A DNA stretch of 64,000 nt from Flavisolibacter ginsenosidimutans (lineage in GTDB: Bacteria > Bacteroidota > Bacteroidia > Chitinophagales > Chitinophagaceae), in NCBI RefSeq assembly GCF_007970805.1, contig NZ_CP042433.1:1116001-1180000 (forward strand). Reading direction: 5' to 3'. Below the pieces are notes generated by a model. The model worked only from the letters and a program-made list of their open reading frames with translations. It had not been told where the DNA came from and made no database searches. Positions 42,958 to 52,171 of the stretch are shown here, in pieces (the stretch's first letter is position 1; each line of letters opens with the position of its first letter). A program made the translations under genes and the position numbers.

Positions 42958-44499
42958 CTATCTCAACTCCAACGTCACGATGCTTTTCGCCGGCAACTCG
43001 ATGCTTAATTTATTGGCCGAAAGCTTTGCACCGTTAAACGCCGCTGCAATCACTTTCTTCTGCTGCTCAAACGTGTTAATGTCGGTAAGTTTTTCCGACG
43101 TGATGATTCGCCCGGATACATTTTTCCAAGCACCGTCCAACGATGTTTGCAGTGAAATGTTTTTGGCTGGATCAAGGTTCACCAACGAAATGTGCAAAGC
43201 ACCCGTTGAATCTTTCGATGCTGAAACGTTGAGCGCCGGAATTTTTGCATCGCCGTTTGTATAATCAGGACTTTCAAATTTCACCGGAACCAACTTCGCG
43301 TCCTGATGCACTTTGTACAAATCAAACACGTAGTAAGTCGGCGTAAGCAACATCTGTGAGCCTTTAGTTAACACCAATGCCTGCAATACGTTAACCGTTT
43401 GGGCAAGGTTGGCAAGACGAACCCTGTCAGCATGGTTATTAAAAATGTTCAGTGTTGTCGCCGCTACCAAAGCATCGCGCAAACTGTTTTGCTGGTAAAG
43501 AAAAGCGGGATTGGTGCCGGGTTCAACATCCGTCCAGATGCCCCATTCGTCAACGGCCAGCGCCACTCTTTTTGCGCTGTCGTATTTGTCCATAATGGCG
43601 GAATGCTTGCTCACGAGTTCTTCCATGCGCAAACAATTTTTCATGGTGCTGAAATATTCTTTCTCGTCAAACTTTGTTGCGGAGCCTTTATTGCGCCAAC
43701 TGCCAGTTGGGATTGTGTAATAATGCAAACCAACACCCCACATCATGCCGTGCGGAACATTTTTCATCAGCGTTTCCGTCCAATGATAATCGCCGGAGTT
43801 GGCGCCGCTGGCTACTTTGCTCAACCGTGCGTTCGGATAGTTTTTACAATAGGACGCATAACGTCTGAAAACATCAGAATAATATTCAGCCGTCATGTTG
43901 CCACCGCAGCCCCAGGCTTCGTTGCCAATGCCCCAGAAGTGAACGTTGTACGGCTTTGGATGGCCGTTCGCTTTGCGTTCGTTCGCCATCGGGCTTTCGC
44001 CGTCGAAGTTGAGATATTCCACCCACTTGTCCATTTCTTCAACGGTGCCGCTGCCTACGTTGCCAGAGATGTAAGGCTCGCAATTCAAAAGAGAACAGAG
44101 TTCCAAAAATTCATTCGTACCAAAGCTGTTGTCTTCCGTTACGCCGCCCCAGTTTGTGTTTACCATCTTTGGTCGTTTTGCTCTTGGGCCAACGCCGTCG
44201 CGCCAATGGTATTCGTCGGCAAAGCAACCGCCAGGCCAGCGAAGAACGGGTATCTGAATGCGCTTTAATGCATCAACGATGTCTAAACGAATGCGGTCTT
44301 TTTTCGGAACCTTCACCGAATCGCCAACCCAGAAACCGTCATAAATGCATCGGCCCAAATGCTCGGAAAAATGACCGTAAATGAAACGACTGATGGTGAT
44401 TTTGTTATCGGCGGTGTTTAATGTCAGTTGAACTTGTTGCGCCCAAACAGCGGAAGAAAAACAGAAGGACAAAAAGAGAGCAGAGAGAATTTTATTCAT
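42958..44499 (-). CDS. GH51 alpha-L-arabinofuranosidase
   Basis: A 513-residue exported enzyme (signal peptide cut after VWAQ). [17 protein letters not shown] near the N-terminus, the [22 protein letters not shown] block, the acid/base Glu in [12 protein letters not shown] and the nucleophile Glu in [12 protein letters not shown] are diagnostic of GH51. It removes alpha-L-arabinofuranose branches from arabinan. It is 23 bp after the GH106 stop, so it is co-transcribed with it. Confidence 0.96.
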   Translation of the reverse strand: MNKILSALFLSFCFSSAVWAQQVQLTLNTADNKITISRFIYGHFSEHLGRCIYDGFWVGDSVKVPKKDRIRLDIVDALKRIQIPVLRWPGGCFADEYHWRDGVGPRAKRPKMVNTNWGGVTEDNSFGTNEFLELCSLLNCEPYISGNVGSGTVEEMDKWVEYLNFDGESPMANERKANGHPKPYNVHFWGIGNEAWGCGGNMTAEYYSDVFRRYASYCKNYPNARLSKVASGANSGDYHWTETLMKNVPHGMMWGVGLHYYTIPTGSWRNKGSATKFDEKEYFSTMKNCLRMEELVSKHSAIMDKYDSAKRVALAVDEWGIWTDVEPGTNPAFLYQQNSLRDALVAATTLNIFNNHADRVRLANLAQTVNVLQALVLTKGSQMLLTPTYYVFDLYKVHQDAKLVPVKFESPDYTNGDAKIPALNVSASKDSTGALHISLVNLDPAKNISLQTSLDGAWKNVSGRIITSEKLTDINTFEQQKKVIAAAFNGAKLSANKLSIELPAKSIVTLELR

Positions 44500-44522
44500 G
44501 TGTAGAAGTTACTAAAATTCAA

Positions 44523-47342
44523 TTATTCGCTCACGACTGGCGTTACCGTTACAGGCCCCAATAACCCCGAAGGCAAAGGCTTCCACGAAGACGCATCAAA
44601 CAAACCATTCTTCACGTTTTCGCGTTTGCGTGCGGGCATGTTGGTGTTGTAAAAAATCTTCCAGGAAAGATTGTTCTTGTCCATGTAACTGATGCGGTTC
44701 GCCATCAGGTTGGCTACAACAATTTCCAATGTGTTCGTTGCTTTTAAATCCGTTGCTAAAATGATTGTTTGAAACAATGGACCGATCAACGTAGCCAATT
44801 TCTTTCCGTTCAAAAATACTTCAGCGGTTTCGTGCACGGTGCCTAAATCAAGTAAGTACGTCTTTGCGTTACCCGAAGGTTTTGCAAACGTTGTTGTGTA
44901 TTTAGCCGTACCGGAAAAAGCTTTTGCGGCGTCACTCAATTCCGTCCACGAATCAAGTTTGCTCAGCGTTGCTTTCGCGGGAAGCGTCGGGCCACCATTT
45001 AAGAATTCCAGCGTCCACGATGAGCCGATTGTTTGTGCATCGCCGGCTGTTTTGAGATAGGGAAATTTTGCACCTGCTTTTGAAGCATTGTAAGTTTGAA
45101 CAATGACCGATTCGGAAGGTTGCAGTTGCACCAGCACCTCAATGCCGTTGTTCGCTTTGCGCCATTGCGCCAAACCTGTTTTGCCAAACATGGGTTCGAA
45201 CAAAGCAACCGCTGAAGCAGTTGCGCTTAACGGAATCCATTCGTTCACGGCTTTGGCCCCGCGGTTGTCAATAAAGTAAATCGTTCCATCGTTGTTCTTT
45301 CTGCGAATGAGCGACAGGCCTTTCTCATCAAGATGTTCGCGTCTTACTTTGCCTGCTTCCATCAACGCTTCCATATCATCGCTCACAACGAAAGCGCCTT
45401 TGCCGATGGCGGCCTTTTTTATTTTGCCACTATCCTTAAAAGACAATTGGGACAGAAGCGACTGAAACGTTTTTCTTCTTGCATCCAATTTGTTCCAACC
45501 GGGAATATCAGCAGGCATGTTCTTATAAACTAAAACCGTTGCGCCGCTTTTTGCTAACGCAATTATTTTTTCAAAGGAAGCGTCGGCAATTAATTTATTC
45601 GCGGGAAGCAAAATTGTTTGATAGTTGTTACCGCCGGTTTGCACGGCCGAACCCGCGCTGGTAAACTTTTGCAGTTGTCTATCGGAAAAAAAATCAAAAC
45701 CGTAACCCTTTTCCATCATCCACTCCGATACTTTTTCAAAATCGGTGCCGGTGAAATTTCTTTCCATGCCGTCGAAGTGCTGCAACAATTCGCCACCGGT
45801 TTGCGAATAGCGATCAATGATGGGATAATACAACAACACGTCGTTGTCGGGCTTTCCTTTTTGCAGGAAAGATTGCACTCTTGCAATGTACTGATTTAGC
45901 GTACCAAAATCTTTCCATTGCGGATTGACCGGTTGAAAATGAACGGCCGCATAAAACAGCCATCCCGGCCAAGGCGCATCTTTTGGTGAGTAAGCCGTGC
46001 CATGATAAAAAATATGATTCACGCCACCGAGAAAATAAAGGTCAATTGCTTTTTTCACATCGGCCCACGACGACAAAAAATGTTCGTTTAACCACGTACA
46101 GGATTCAGACGAAGCCAACGGTTTACCGCCCACGTTTGCAACCGATGTGGCAAACTTGAAACGCAAAATATCGGTGCCTTCGGTTTCGGGAATATCAACG
46201 GCGTTGTACAAATCAAGCGTGTTGGCCGGCGATCCGTGTGATTGGTTGCGTACCATCGCCCCTTTTGAAGCGCCCCACTTCTTCCATTCTTCGGTAAAGT
46301 TTTGCAGGAGCAATTCGTCTATCGTTGCGCGGTAATCGTACAATACTCTTGCGTTCTTTTCCTTATCGTCTTTTCCGAACAAAGCCGGCAATTGCTCACG
46401 CAGGTCGTAGCCTCTGCGCTTTTTAAATTCTTCAAAGAAGAGTGGCGTCCAATTGGCTTGACCGCGTGCATCGTCTACTTCATAAGAGTCGTTGAAGAAG
46501 GCACGAAGGCCGGAAAGATTTAGTCCTTTAAAAGCATCGTCAAATTTTTGGAAATAATCTTTTGCCGCTTTCGCAGAGAAATGGTCAATGGCATAACCTT
46601 CACCCCCAGGTGCGGCACGTTCAACCATTTTGCCGTGCAAGCCCACAAACAAAGCATACAATGTCCACTTGCCTTGCGGCGCAGTCCAGTTCAATTTTCC
46701 ATTTTTGTCAACCTTGCTTGTCAAATCAATCGCTGTTGCCTTTTCATCGTAAGCCATCAATGCCTGCAACGGAAGAAGACCGGGATAAACGATTTGGTCA
46801 AGCGCAAGGTCTTGCAAATTTTTATTGGCCGAAACGGGTTGTTTAATGTTATCAATGTTTGCCGGTTTGTTGTTGGCCGTGCGCACCAAGGCTTCTTGCT
46901 TGTATTGAATTAGATCGTTCAAACTTTCACCGGCGTTCAACGAATACGTTTTGTAATAAACCGTTTTGCTCGCGTCTTCGTCCTTCACCCAAGGCCCACC
47001 GAAAGGCCAGCCGGTTGCATTGGCCAAATCAACGCCAAGGCCCAAACGCTTGGCTTCAGTTAGCGTGTGTTTAAACACGTCCATCCATTGCGGCGAAAGG
47101 AAATTGATTGACTCGGCTTCGTGACCGTAGACTTGGTAGATTGGCGTTACTTCCACACCGCCTAAACCGGCCTTTTGGTATTGTTCCAAATTCCAGGTGA
47201 GGTCTTTTTTGTTTACTGCACTTCCCTCCCACCACCAGCGTGTCCAGGGTTTGGTGGTAGTTGTAATCGAAGGCCATTGCAGTTGAGCATTTGTTTGGAG
47301 AAAGAAAATTGTTGAAGCGAAAAAGAAGATTCGTTTAAGCAT
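44523..47342 (-). CDS. GH106 alpha-L-rhamnosidase
   Basis: A 939-residue secreted enzyme with signal peptide ending QTNAQ. The N-terminal KPWTRWWWEGSAVNKKDLTW and GLGGVEVTPIYQVYG blocks, DLANATGWPFGGPWV and the long TIM-barrel plus C-terminal beta-sandwich design are typical of GH106. It cleaves terminal alpha-L-rhamnose, here most likely from RG-I oligomers after GH105 has removed the unsaturated uronate. It lies downstream of PL22 across a gap that holds a palindromic repeat arm. Confidence 0.94.
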   Translation of the reverse strand: MLKRIFFFASTIFFLQTNAQLQWPSITTTTKPWTRWWWEGSAVNKKDLTWNLEQYQKAGLGGVEVTPIYQVYGHEAESINFLSPQWMDVFKHTLTEAKRLGLGVDLANATGWPFGGPWVKDEDASKTVYYKTYSLNAGESLNDLIQYKQEALVRTANNKPANIDNIKQPVSANKNLQDLALDQIVYPGLLPLQALMAYDEKATAIDLTSKVDKNGKLNWTAPQGKWTLYALFVGLHGKMVERAAPGGEGYAIDHFSAKAAKDYFQKFDDAFKGLNLSGLRAFFNDSYEVDDARGQANWTPLFFEEFKKRRGYDLREQLPALFGKDDKEKNARVLYDYRATIDELLLQNFTEEWKKWGASKGAMVRNQSHGSPANTLDLYNAVDIPETEGTDILRFKFATSVANVGGKPLASSESCTWLNEHFLSSWADVKKAIDLYFLGGVNHIFYHGTAYSPKDAPWPGWLFYAAVHFQPVNPQWKDFGTLNQYIARVQSFLQKGKPDNDVLLYYPIIDRYSQTGGELLQHFDGMERNFTGTDFEKVSEWMMEKGYGFDFFSDRQLQKFTSAGSAVQTGGNNYQTILLPANKLIADASFEKIIALAKSGATVLVYKNMPADIPGWNKLDARRKTFQSLLSQLSFKDSGKIKKAAIGKGAFVVSDDMEALMEAGKVRREHLDEKGLSLIRRKNNDGTIYFIDNRGAKAVNEWIPLSATASAVALFEPMFGKTGLAQWRKANNGIEVLVQLQPSESVIVQTYNASKAGAKFPYLKTAGDAQTIGSSWTLEFLNGGPTLPAKATLSKLDSWTELSDAAKAFSGTAKYTTTFAKPSGNAKTYLLDLGTVHETAEVFLNGKKLATLIGPLFQTIILATDLKATNTLEIVVANLMANRISYMDKNNLSWKIFYNTNMPARKRENVKNGLFDASSWKPLPSGLLGPVTVTPVVSE

Positions 47343-47390
47343 TGTGTAAGTTAATTATGAACCAGAGTTCTTTCTATCCATGAAGCCATC

Positions 47391-47414
47391 GTTGCGTCGC
47401 ACTCTTGTACGTTC
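47391..47414. repeat. GTTGCGTCGCAC-family repeat arm
   Basis: GTTGCGTCGCACTCTTGTAC and the next four bases match the right arm of the compound palindrome at 22217-22240 in 23 of 24 positions. Similarity continues weakly to about 47440 (ATTCAACAAAAGG versus ATTGAGCAAAAGG). Confidence 0.6.
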
Positions 47415-47480
47415 GGTAAATCTATTCAACAAAAGGAATTGTCTTTCCTTTTCGCAACCATTCGTTATTGTGTCATCGCT

Positions 47481-48731
47481 TTATTTGTGTTCCGCAATCT
47501 CCGCGGCATACACATTTTCAATGCCCTCAAAATTGGCGCGGAAAATTATCCATTTGCCATCTGGACTAAAATGCACATTCGGTTCCAAATGATAATTGTG
47601 GTGCTTCATGTTCACCAACCGCGTCGAAGCAAAATGATCGCCTTCGGGTTTGAAAAAATAAATCCACATGCCGTCTTTTGCCTTGGCTACTTGCGTGTCG
47701 TTGCCGCCGTCACCACAAAAGAATTTTTCATCCGGCGAAATGTTGTAGTGAATAGACCATTCATCGCGTGTTAGTTCGTACTTTTTTTCGTCGCCTGTTT
47801 TCACATCCGTTCCGGCCACAAAAAACTTTGTGCTGCGGGGCTGTTGCAAATCAAACCAAATGCGTTTGCCATCGGGTTCAAACCATTCGTGACCCGCAAT
47901 CTCCATGTTCATCGTGCGTTTGTGCATCAACCTTTTTTCTTTGGTGTTGATGTTGATGGTCCAGATGCGGTCAACCTTGTGCCAGGGCCCTTCGTGACAA
48001 AACATAAGCAGCGAAGGATCGGTAGACGAAAATTGTACGTGATTGAGCCAGGCACTGTCGGTAAAAATCTTTTTTAGTTCGCCCGTTTTTATGTTCACAG
48101 TGAACAAGGTTCGCGGCAGCCTTGCTTCGTAAATCACGTTGAAGTAATCGCTCTTGTTCGGATGCTCTTTAAAAAGTTCCTTTTCCTTGTCTTCGTTCCA
48201 AACACCCGCAAGCAACGTGTTGTCGGCATTTACAGTGGTAATGCCGGCCTGGAAATTTTTGGGGAAAACATACACCAGTCTGTTCGTCTTTGTCAAAGCG
48301 TTCACGCACCAAACGCTGTCTTTGATTTGGTAGTAAACATCGCCGCTTTTGTTGTTCACAATCTCGCCGTTCATGGGCGATGCCTGAAAAGTCAATTGCT
48401 CCATTTTTTTGGAATCCAGGTCGAGCAGCCATAATTGCTTGTTCCGCGAGAGCGCAGCATCGTAAGATTCCAGCTTTTGATCTGTTTTTGCAGCGTTGGC
48501 GTTGCTGCTGTAATAAACCATTTTATTGCCCACAAAGGGATTGTTGTGAAAGTAAAAGCTCATGTTGCTTCCACCGTTGCGTGTAAGTCTCACAACTTTG
48601 TGGTGCGTGTCTTTGTCGGTCCACTCATCCGGCATTTTCTGTCCGCCGGTTTCCAATACGGGTTGTGCAAACACAGTATTCGAACAAAGGAAAATACAAA
48701 AAAGACTCGCGGGAAATAGAGAGCATTTCAT
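47481..48731 (-). CDS. PL22 oligogalacturonide lyase, exported form
   Basis: A 416-residue beta-propeller lyase. HHKVVRLTRNGGSNMSFYFHNNPF at the mature N-terminus, FCHEGPWHKVDRIW and NMEIAGHEWFEPDGKRIWFD are PL22 blocks with the metal-binding histidines. It splits short oligogalacturonides into unsaturated monomers. Characterised PL22 enzymes are often cytoplasmic, but this one has a clear signal peptide cut after TVFAQ, so final depolymerisation may occur in the periplasm. It is the first gene of the right-hand series, with the tandem GTCCTG motif 48 nt upstream. Confidence 0.94.
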   Translation of the reverse strand: MKCSLFPASLFCIFLCSNTVFAQPVLETGGQKMPDEWTDKDTHHKVVRLTRNGGSNMSFYFHNNPFVGNKMVYYSSNANAAKTDQKLESYDAALSRNKQLWLLDLDSKKMEQLTFQASPMNGEIVNNKSGDVYYQIKDSVWCVNALTKTNRLVYVFPKNFQAGITTVNADNTLLAGVWNEDKEKELFKEHPNKSDYFNVIYEARLPRTLFTVNIKTGELKKIFTDSAWLNHVQFSSTDPSLLMFCHEGPWHKVDRIWTININTKEKRLMHKRTMNMEIAGHEWFEPDGKRIWFDLQQPRSTKFFVAGTDVKTGDEKKYELTRDEWSIHYNISPDEKFFCGDGGNDTQVAKAKDGMWIYFFKPEGDHFASTRLVNMKHHNYHLEPNVHFSPDGKWIIFRANFEGIENVYAAEIAEHK

Positions 48732-48778
48732 ACACCAAGCTTAGGTGGATAAAGTAAGGATGAAGCCCCTCATTTTGT

Positions 48779-48798
48779 GTCCTGAACTGTCCTGAAAA
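48779..48798 (-). promoter_or_regulatory. Tandem GTCCTG operator-like motif, site 3
   Basis: GTCCTGAACTGTCCTGAAAA, with the same 10-bp hexamer phasing and A-tract as sites 1 and 2 but a different N4 spacer, 48 nt upstream of the PL22 start. A weak TACTTTAT -7-like box lies between motif and start on the minus strand. Confidence 0.55.
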
Positions 48799-48971
48799 AC
48801 TGGCGTAAATTTCGTGCGGCAACGCAAATGGATACGGCCGGCCTAAACGAAATAAACGCAGTCTGGCCTTCTTCTTCCTGTTACTTGTGCAAATGCCTTC
48901 AGCCTTTGTTGCCGATATAAATCGGCAACAAAGGCTTCTTAAAACAACAAAGTGCAAGGCAAAAGGTGAAA

Positions 48972-49280
48972 TCAGTTTTTCTTAAACCGGTAGGGATTAA
49001 TGGAGCCGCCGCCTACTTTATACGAACCTCTTTTTTGTTCTTTCGGCTCTGCTTCCTGTACGGTAATTTGATAACTGCTTACGGTCGTTTGATCCAATGC
49101 AGCAATTGCCGTTCTGGCTTGTTCGTCGTCGGGCATTTCCACGTAGCCAAATCCCCGGGACTTGTCCGTAAAAGCATCCATTTCAATGGCGGCTGATTTG
49201 ACCTCGCCAAACGGTGTAAAAAGTGTTTCGAGATCCTTGTTTTTCCATTCTATGTCGAAGCGGGCAACGTAAATATTCAT
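48972..49280 (-). CDS. RRM RNA-binding protein 1
   Basis: A 102-residue single-RRM protein. The start at 49280 gives the standard opening MNIYVARFDIEWKNKDLE; the longer upstream frame is not RRM-like. RNP2 is IYVARF (3-8) and RNP1 is KSRGFGYVEM (40-49). A short basic Gly/Ser tail follows. Such proteins bind RNA in the cytoplasm and are often cold-induced in Bacteroidota and cyanobacteria. It is divergent from the DEAD-box helicase gene. Confidence 0.93.
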   Translation of the reverse strand: MNIYVARFDIEWKNKDLETLFTPFGEVKSAAIEMDAFTDKSRGFGYVEMPDDEQARTAIAALDQTTVSSYQITVQEAEPKEQKRGSYKVGGGSINPYRFKKN

Positions 49281-49585
49281 TAAAAAAAGTTTGAAATAAG
49301 AGAATGTGTCTGAGAGAAGCAGGAGCAAGAAAACGAGAAGATGCGGAATTTCGATACCGGTGCCAAGCTCAAATCGCAGTGAAGGTAATCGTTTACGTTG
49401 CGTCGTTATGAAATAATTTAGGAAGGACCTCTTTCTTTACCGTTGTCTTCACAACGAAAGATTTATCTTCACGTTTCTTATTCAATGTGACTTAGATAAA
49501 TTTCTTCCTTATTCCGTAGAAGCTCATCTGGTCCTTCTGGTGAGACCCTTGCTCTGCAAGAGCTTTTTAAACAAAACGAAATTTC
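49281..49585. promoter_or_regulatory. Long divergent leader between RRM1 and DEAD-box helicase
   Basis: This 305-bp gap holds no gene. The helicase side ends with two mutually exclusive small hairpins, CTTGC-TCT-GCAAG (49548-49560) and GCTCT-GCA-AGAGC (49551-49563); the latter is followed by TTTTT and lies 22 nt before the ATG. Long structured leaders are usual for cold-shock genes. Confidence 0.35.
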
Positions 49586-50719
49586 ATGTTATTCGATCAA
49601 ATTGGTTTGACGCCGCCCTTACTGAAGGCGCTCAAACAAGAGGGTTATACAACACCCACACCCATTCAGCATCAAGCCATACCCCATGCGTTAGCTGGAA
49701 AGGATATTTTAGGCCTTGCGCAAACAGGTACCGGAAAAACAGCGGCCTTTGCGCTACCCATCCTGCAAAAACTAAGTGCACAGGCATTGGGCAACGGCTA
49801 TAGGTACACGAGAGCCTTGATTCTTACGCCCACTCGCGAACTGGCGCTTCAGATAAGCGAAAGTTTTGCAAGCTATGGCCGCTATACTGGCCTGAAGCAC
49901 GAAGTGATCTTTGGCGGTGTTCCGCAAACCCCACAAACGCTTGCCCTGCGCGACGGTGTTGACGTGTTGATTGCAACACCCGGCCGCCTTCTCGACCTGA
50001 TGAATCAAGGTTATGTTTACCTTGATTACCTGGAAACTTTCGTCCTCGACGAAGCTGACCGCATGTTAGACATGGGCTTTATTCACGACGTAAAAAGAAT
50101 CATCAAAATCCTGCCGGCGCAAAGACAGACAATGTTGTTCTCGGCCACCATGCCGCCGCAGATTACACAACTGGCTTCCTCGCTTTTGCATCAACCGGTG
50201 AGAGTAGAAGTAACGCCTGTTTCGTCAACAGCCGAAAAAATTGAGCAGTCGGTTTACTTTATTCCGAAGCAATACAAGCAATCATTGTTGGTGCATCTGC
50301 TGAGCGAAAAAAACATTCAGCGGACGCTGGTGTTTACCCGTACAAAGCACGGTGCCGACAAGATTGCAAAACAATTAAAGAAGGCAAATATTCAGGCCGA
50401 TGCCATTCACGGCAACAAGTCGCAGGCGGCCCGACAAAATGCCCTGGTAAACTTCAAAAGAGGAAAATTGAAAGTATTGGTGGCAACTGATATCGCAGCA
50501 AGAGGCATTGACGTGGATGCACTGGAACACGTTATTAATTATGATTTGCCCGATGTAGCGGAAACTTATGTGCATCGCATTGGCAGAACCGGACGAGCCG
50601 GCGCCAGCGGCACAGCAATCTCTTTCTGCGACGGAAAAGAAGAAATGAGCAACCTCCGAAGCATCAACAAACTTATTGGTTTAAAAATACCTGCGGTGGC
50701 GCATCCTTTCGAAGGCTAA
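49586..50719 (+). CDS. DEAD-box RNA helicase, RhlE-like
   Basis: A 377-residue core helicase. The Q-motif region [14 protein letters not shown], motif I AQTGTGKT (45-52), motif [13 protein letters not shown], motif III SAT and motif [10 protein letters not shown] are all present. The usual C-terminal basic extension is almost absent, so this is a near-minimal core. It unwinds RNA duplexes in ribosome assembly or mRNA decay, often at low temperature. Its divergent neighbour encodes an RRM protein. Confidence 0.95.
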   Translation: MLFDQIGLTPPLLKALKQEGYTTPTPIQHQAIPHALAGKDILGLAQTGTGKTAAFALPILQKLSAQALGNGYRYTRALILTPTRELALQISESFASYGRYTGLKHEVIFGGVPQTPQTLALRDGVDVLIATPGRLLDLMNQGYVYLDYLETFVLDEADRMLDMGFIHDVKRIIKILPAQRQTMLFSATMPPQITQLASSLLHQPVRVEVTPVSSTAEKIEQSVYFIPKQYKQSLLVHLLSEKNIQRTLVFTRTKHGADKIAKQLKKANIQADAIHGNKSQAARQNALVNFKRGKLKVLVATDIAARGIDVDALEHVINYDLPDVAETYVHRIGRTGRAGASGTAISFCDGKEEMSNLRSINKLIGLKIPAVAHPFEG

Positions 50720-50735
50720 GAAAACGAATGTTTCA

Positions 50736-50767
50736 AATAAAAAGCCCTCGGTTGAGGGCTTTTTATT
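50736..50767. terminator. Strong bidirectional terminator
   Basis: A perfect 14-bp stem AATAAAAAGCCCTC (50736-50749) / GAGGGCTTTTTATT (50754-50767) with loop GGTT. It separates the convergent helicase and acyl-ACP desaturase genes. Confidence 0.9.
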
Positions 50768-50788
50768 GCATATGATTATTGAACAATT

Positions 50789-51790
50789 TCAGGAGACGAG
50801 CCAAGCCAGCTTTACCGTTTCCGGCTCCTTCATGCGTTCGGCAATTTTTCGGTAGCGTTCGGCTAAATCACTAAGATAATCTTGTGCTTTTGCCGCATAA
50901 TCGGTGAGTCCGGTTAATGTTTCCACCTTCCATAACTGCGTCAGGTGTTTGATGATGGCAGCATAGTCGAAGGTTGTGTAAATACCCATTTTCTGCGTAA
51001 TGGCAGAGAACCGTGTAAAGAGATTGTCAACAGGCGCAGTATCCATCATGATAGCGGGCATGGCAATTTGCTTTTTCATCATCTTTTCAAAAGCCAGCAA
51101 CGCACCGTTTGGATCAATTTCAAAAATCTTTGCCATGAACGTCTTGTAGGCTTTCTCGTGGCGTGCCTCGTCGCCGGCAATGGTTTTGCAAATTCTCGAC
51201 AAGACGGCATCGCCATCTTTGTCGGCCAGTTTGCCCGTATTCACGTGCGAAATTTTCGTCGCCCTTTCCTGAAACGATGTATAAATGAAAGCCTGGTAAG
51301 GATCGCCTTCGGTACGCGGATCAAAACCGTTGGCCAACAGGTTGTGAATGGTAATCTCCACTTGCTTCATGTCGGCACGGCCGGAGAGATAGAGATATTT
51401 GTTTAAAAGGTCACCGTGACGGTTTTCTTCAGCCGTCCAGCGGCGCGACCATTTTACCCAACCTTTGTCCGATGCAATGTTTCCTTCATCGTTCACGCCT
51501 TTGATAAGGTTAAAGTAAGTCGTATAAGTTGGCAAAGCTTCTTCGGTAATCATGTTGCCAACTAAGGAAGTAATGACTTCAGGGGGTAAGCCGGAAGCTC
51601 TTTCCTGCAATTCCCGGATTTCTTTTATCGCATCCGGCGAACTCATTTCCGGCAAAAAATCAGACGGTTGCCAAGCTGTTTCGGCCTCAACAAGATATGA
51701 ATCTACGGCTTCGGAAGCCATTGCTTCCATGGCCGAAATGACTTCGATGTTTTTTTGAAGTTCGTTCGATGTGGGTGTATAATGTGTCAT
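50789..51790 (-). CDS. Acyl-ACP desaturase (soluble di-iron type)
   Basis: A 333-residue soluble ferritin-like di-iron enzyme of the stearoyl-ACP desaturase family. Iron ligands: E83/E84 in MITEEALPTY, EENRH at 121-125, E175 in SFQERATK and DEARH at 207-211. It introduces a double bond into acyl-ACP, raising membrane fluidity. It is in the cytoplasm and would need ferredoxin or another donor. Its place among RNA-binding and cold-shock genes suggests cold-linked control. Confidence 0.93.
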   Translation of the reverse strand: MTHYTPTSNELQKNIEVISAMEAMASEAVDSYLVEAETAWQPSDFLPEMSSPDAIKEIRELQERASGLPPEVITSLVGNMITEEALPTYTTYFNLIKGVNDEGNIASDKGWVKWSRRWTAEENRHGDLLNKYLYLSGRADMKQVEITIHNLLANGFDPRTEGDPYQAFIYTSFQERATKISHVNTGKLADKDGDAVLSRICKTIAGDEARHEKAYKTFMAKIFEIDPNGALLAFEKMMKKQIAMPAIMMDTAPVDNLFTRFSAITQKMGIYTTFDYAAIIKHLTQLWKVETLTGLTDYAAKAQDYLSDLAERYRKIAERMKEPETVKLAWLVS

Positions 51791-51904
51791 TGATTAAACA
51801 GTCCGTGCAATTAAAAAAGCAAGGCCAGCTAAAGTTTAAGTGTCAATAAATATGCCCGTATCAGCGAATGCCGTCTTTACCTGCCAGAAAAAGAAAATTG
51901 ACTC

Positions 51905-52120
51905 TCAGCAATAAGCTTTGTCAATGGCTTCTCCCAACTCTTTTTCGAGTTTCTTAATCCAGGAAGGAACCTGTTGCCAGATTTCCCAGTTACCGTTGTC
52001 GCCAATGATCATTTTGAAATTCTGGTTGTCAACCGACACCCTGCATACTTCGTCCGTGCCCTCAAAAAAGCCCTGAAAATTAAACTCAATGCCGTTGATT
52101 GTTTTTGAAAACTGTTCCAT
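51905..52120 (-). CDS. Small hypothetical protein
   Basis: About 71 residues from the ATG at 52120 (MEQFSKTINGIEFNFQGFFEG...); an ATG at 52138 would add six residues. It is acidic and beta-rich at the start and helical at the end, ending CysTer. No family is recognised. It lies between the desaturase gene and the 118-aa gene, on the same strand, with 33-52 bp gaps. Confidence 0.6.
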   Translation of the reverse strand: MEQFSKTINGIEFNFQGFFEGTDEVCRVSVDNQNFKMIIGDNGNWEIWQQVPSWIKKLEKELGEAIDKAYC

Positions 52121-52171
52121 GTACGTCTTTTGCTTCAAAAGAAAAGCAGTTATTTTTTAAATGAATTTTTT

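Noticed and set aside
43399-44268. Plus-strand frame of 289 codons opposite GH51
   Set aside because: Antisense shadow of GH51; no recognisable domain and unnatural composition.
13636-48731. Search for SusC/SusD, HTCS, anti-sigma or TonB-linked genes inside the locus
   Set aside because: Every long frame was accounted for by enzymes or unknowns; none shows SusC, SusD or HTCS features.
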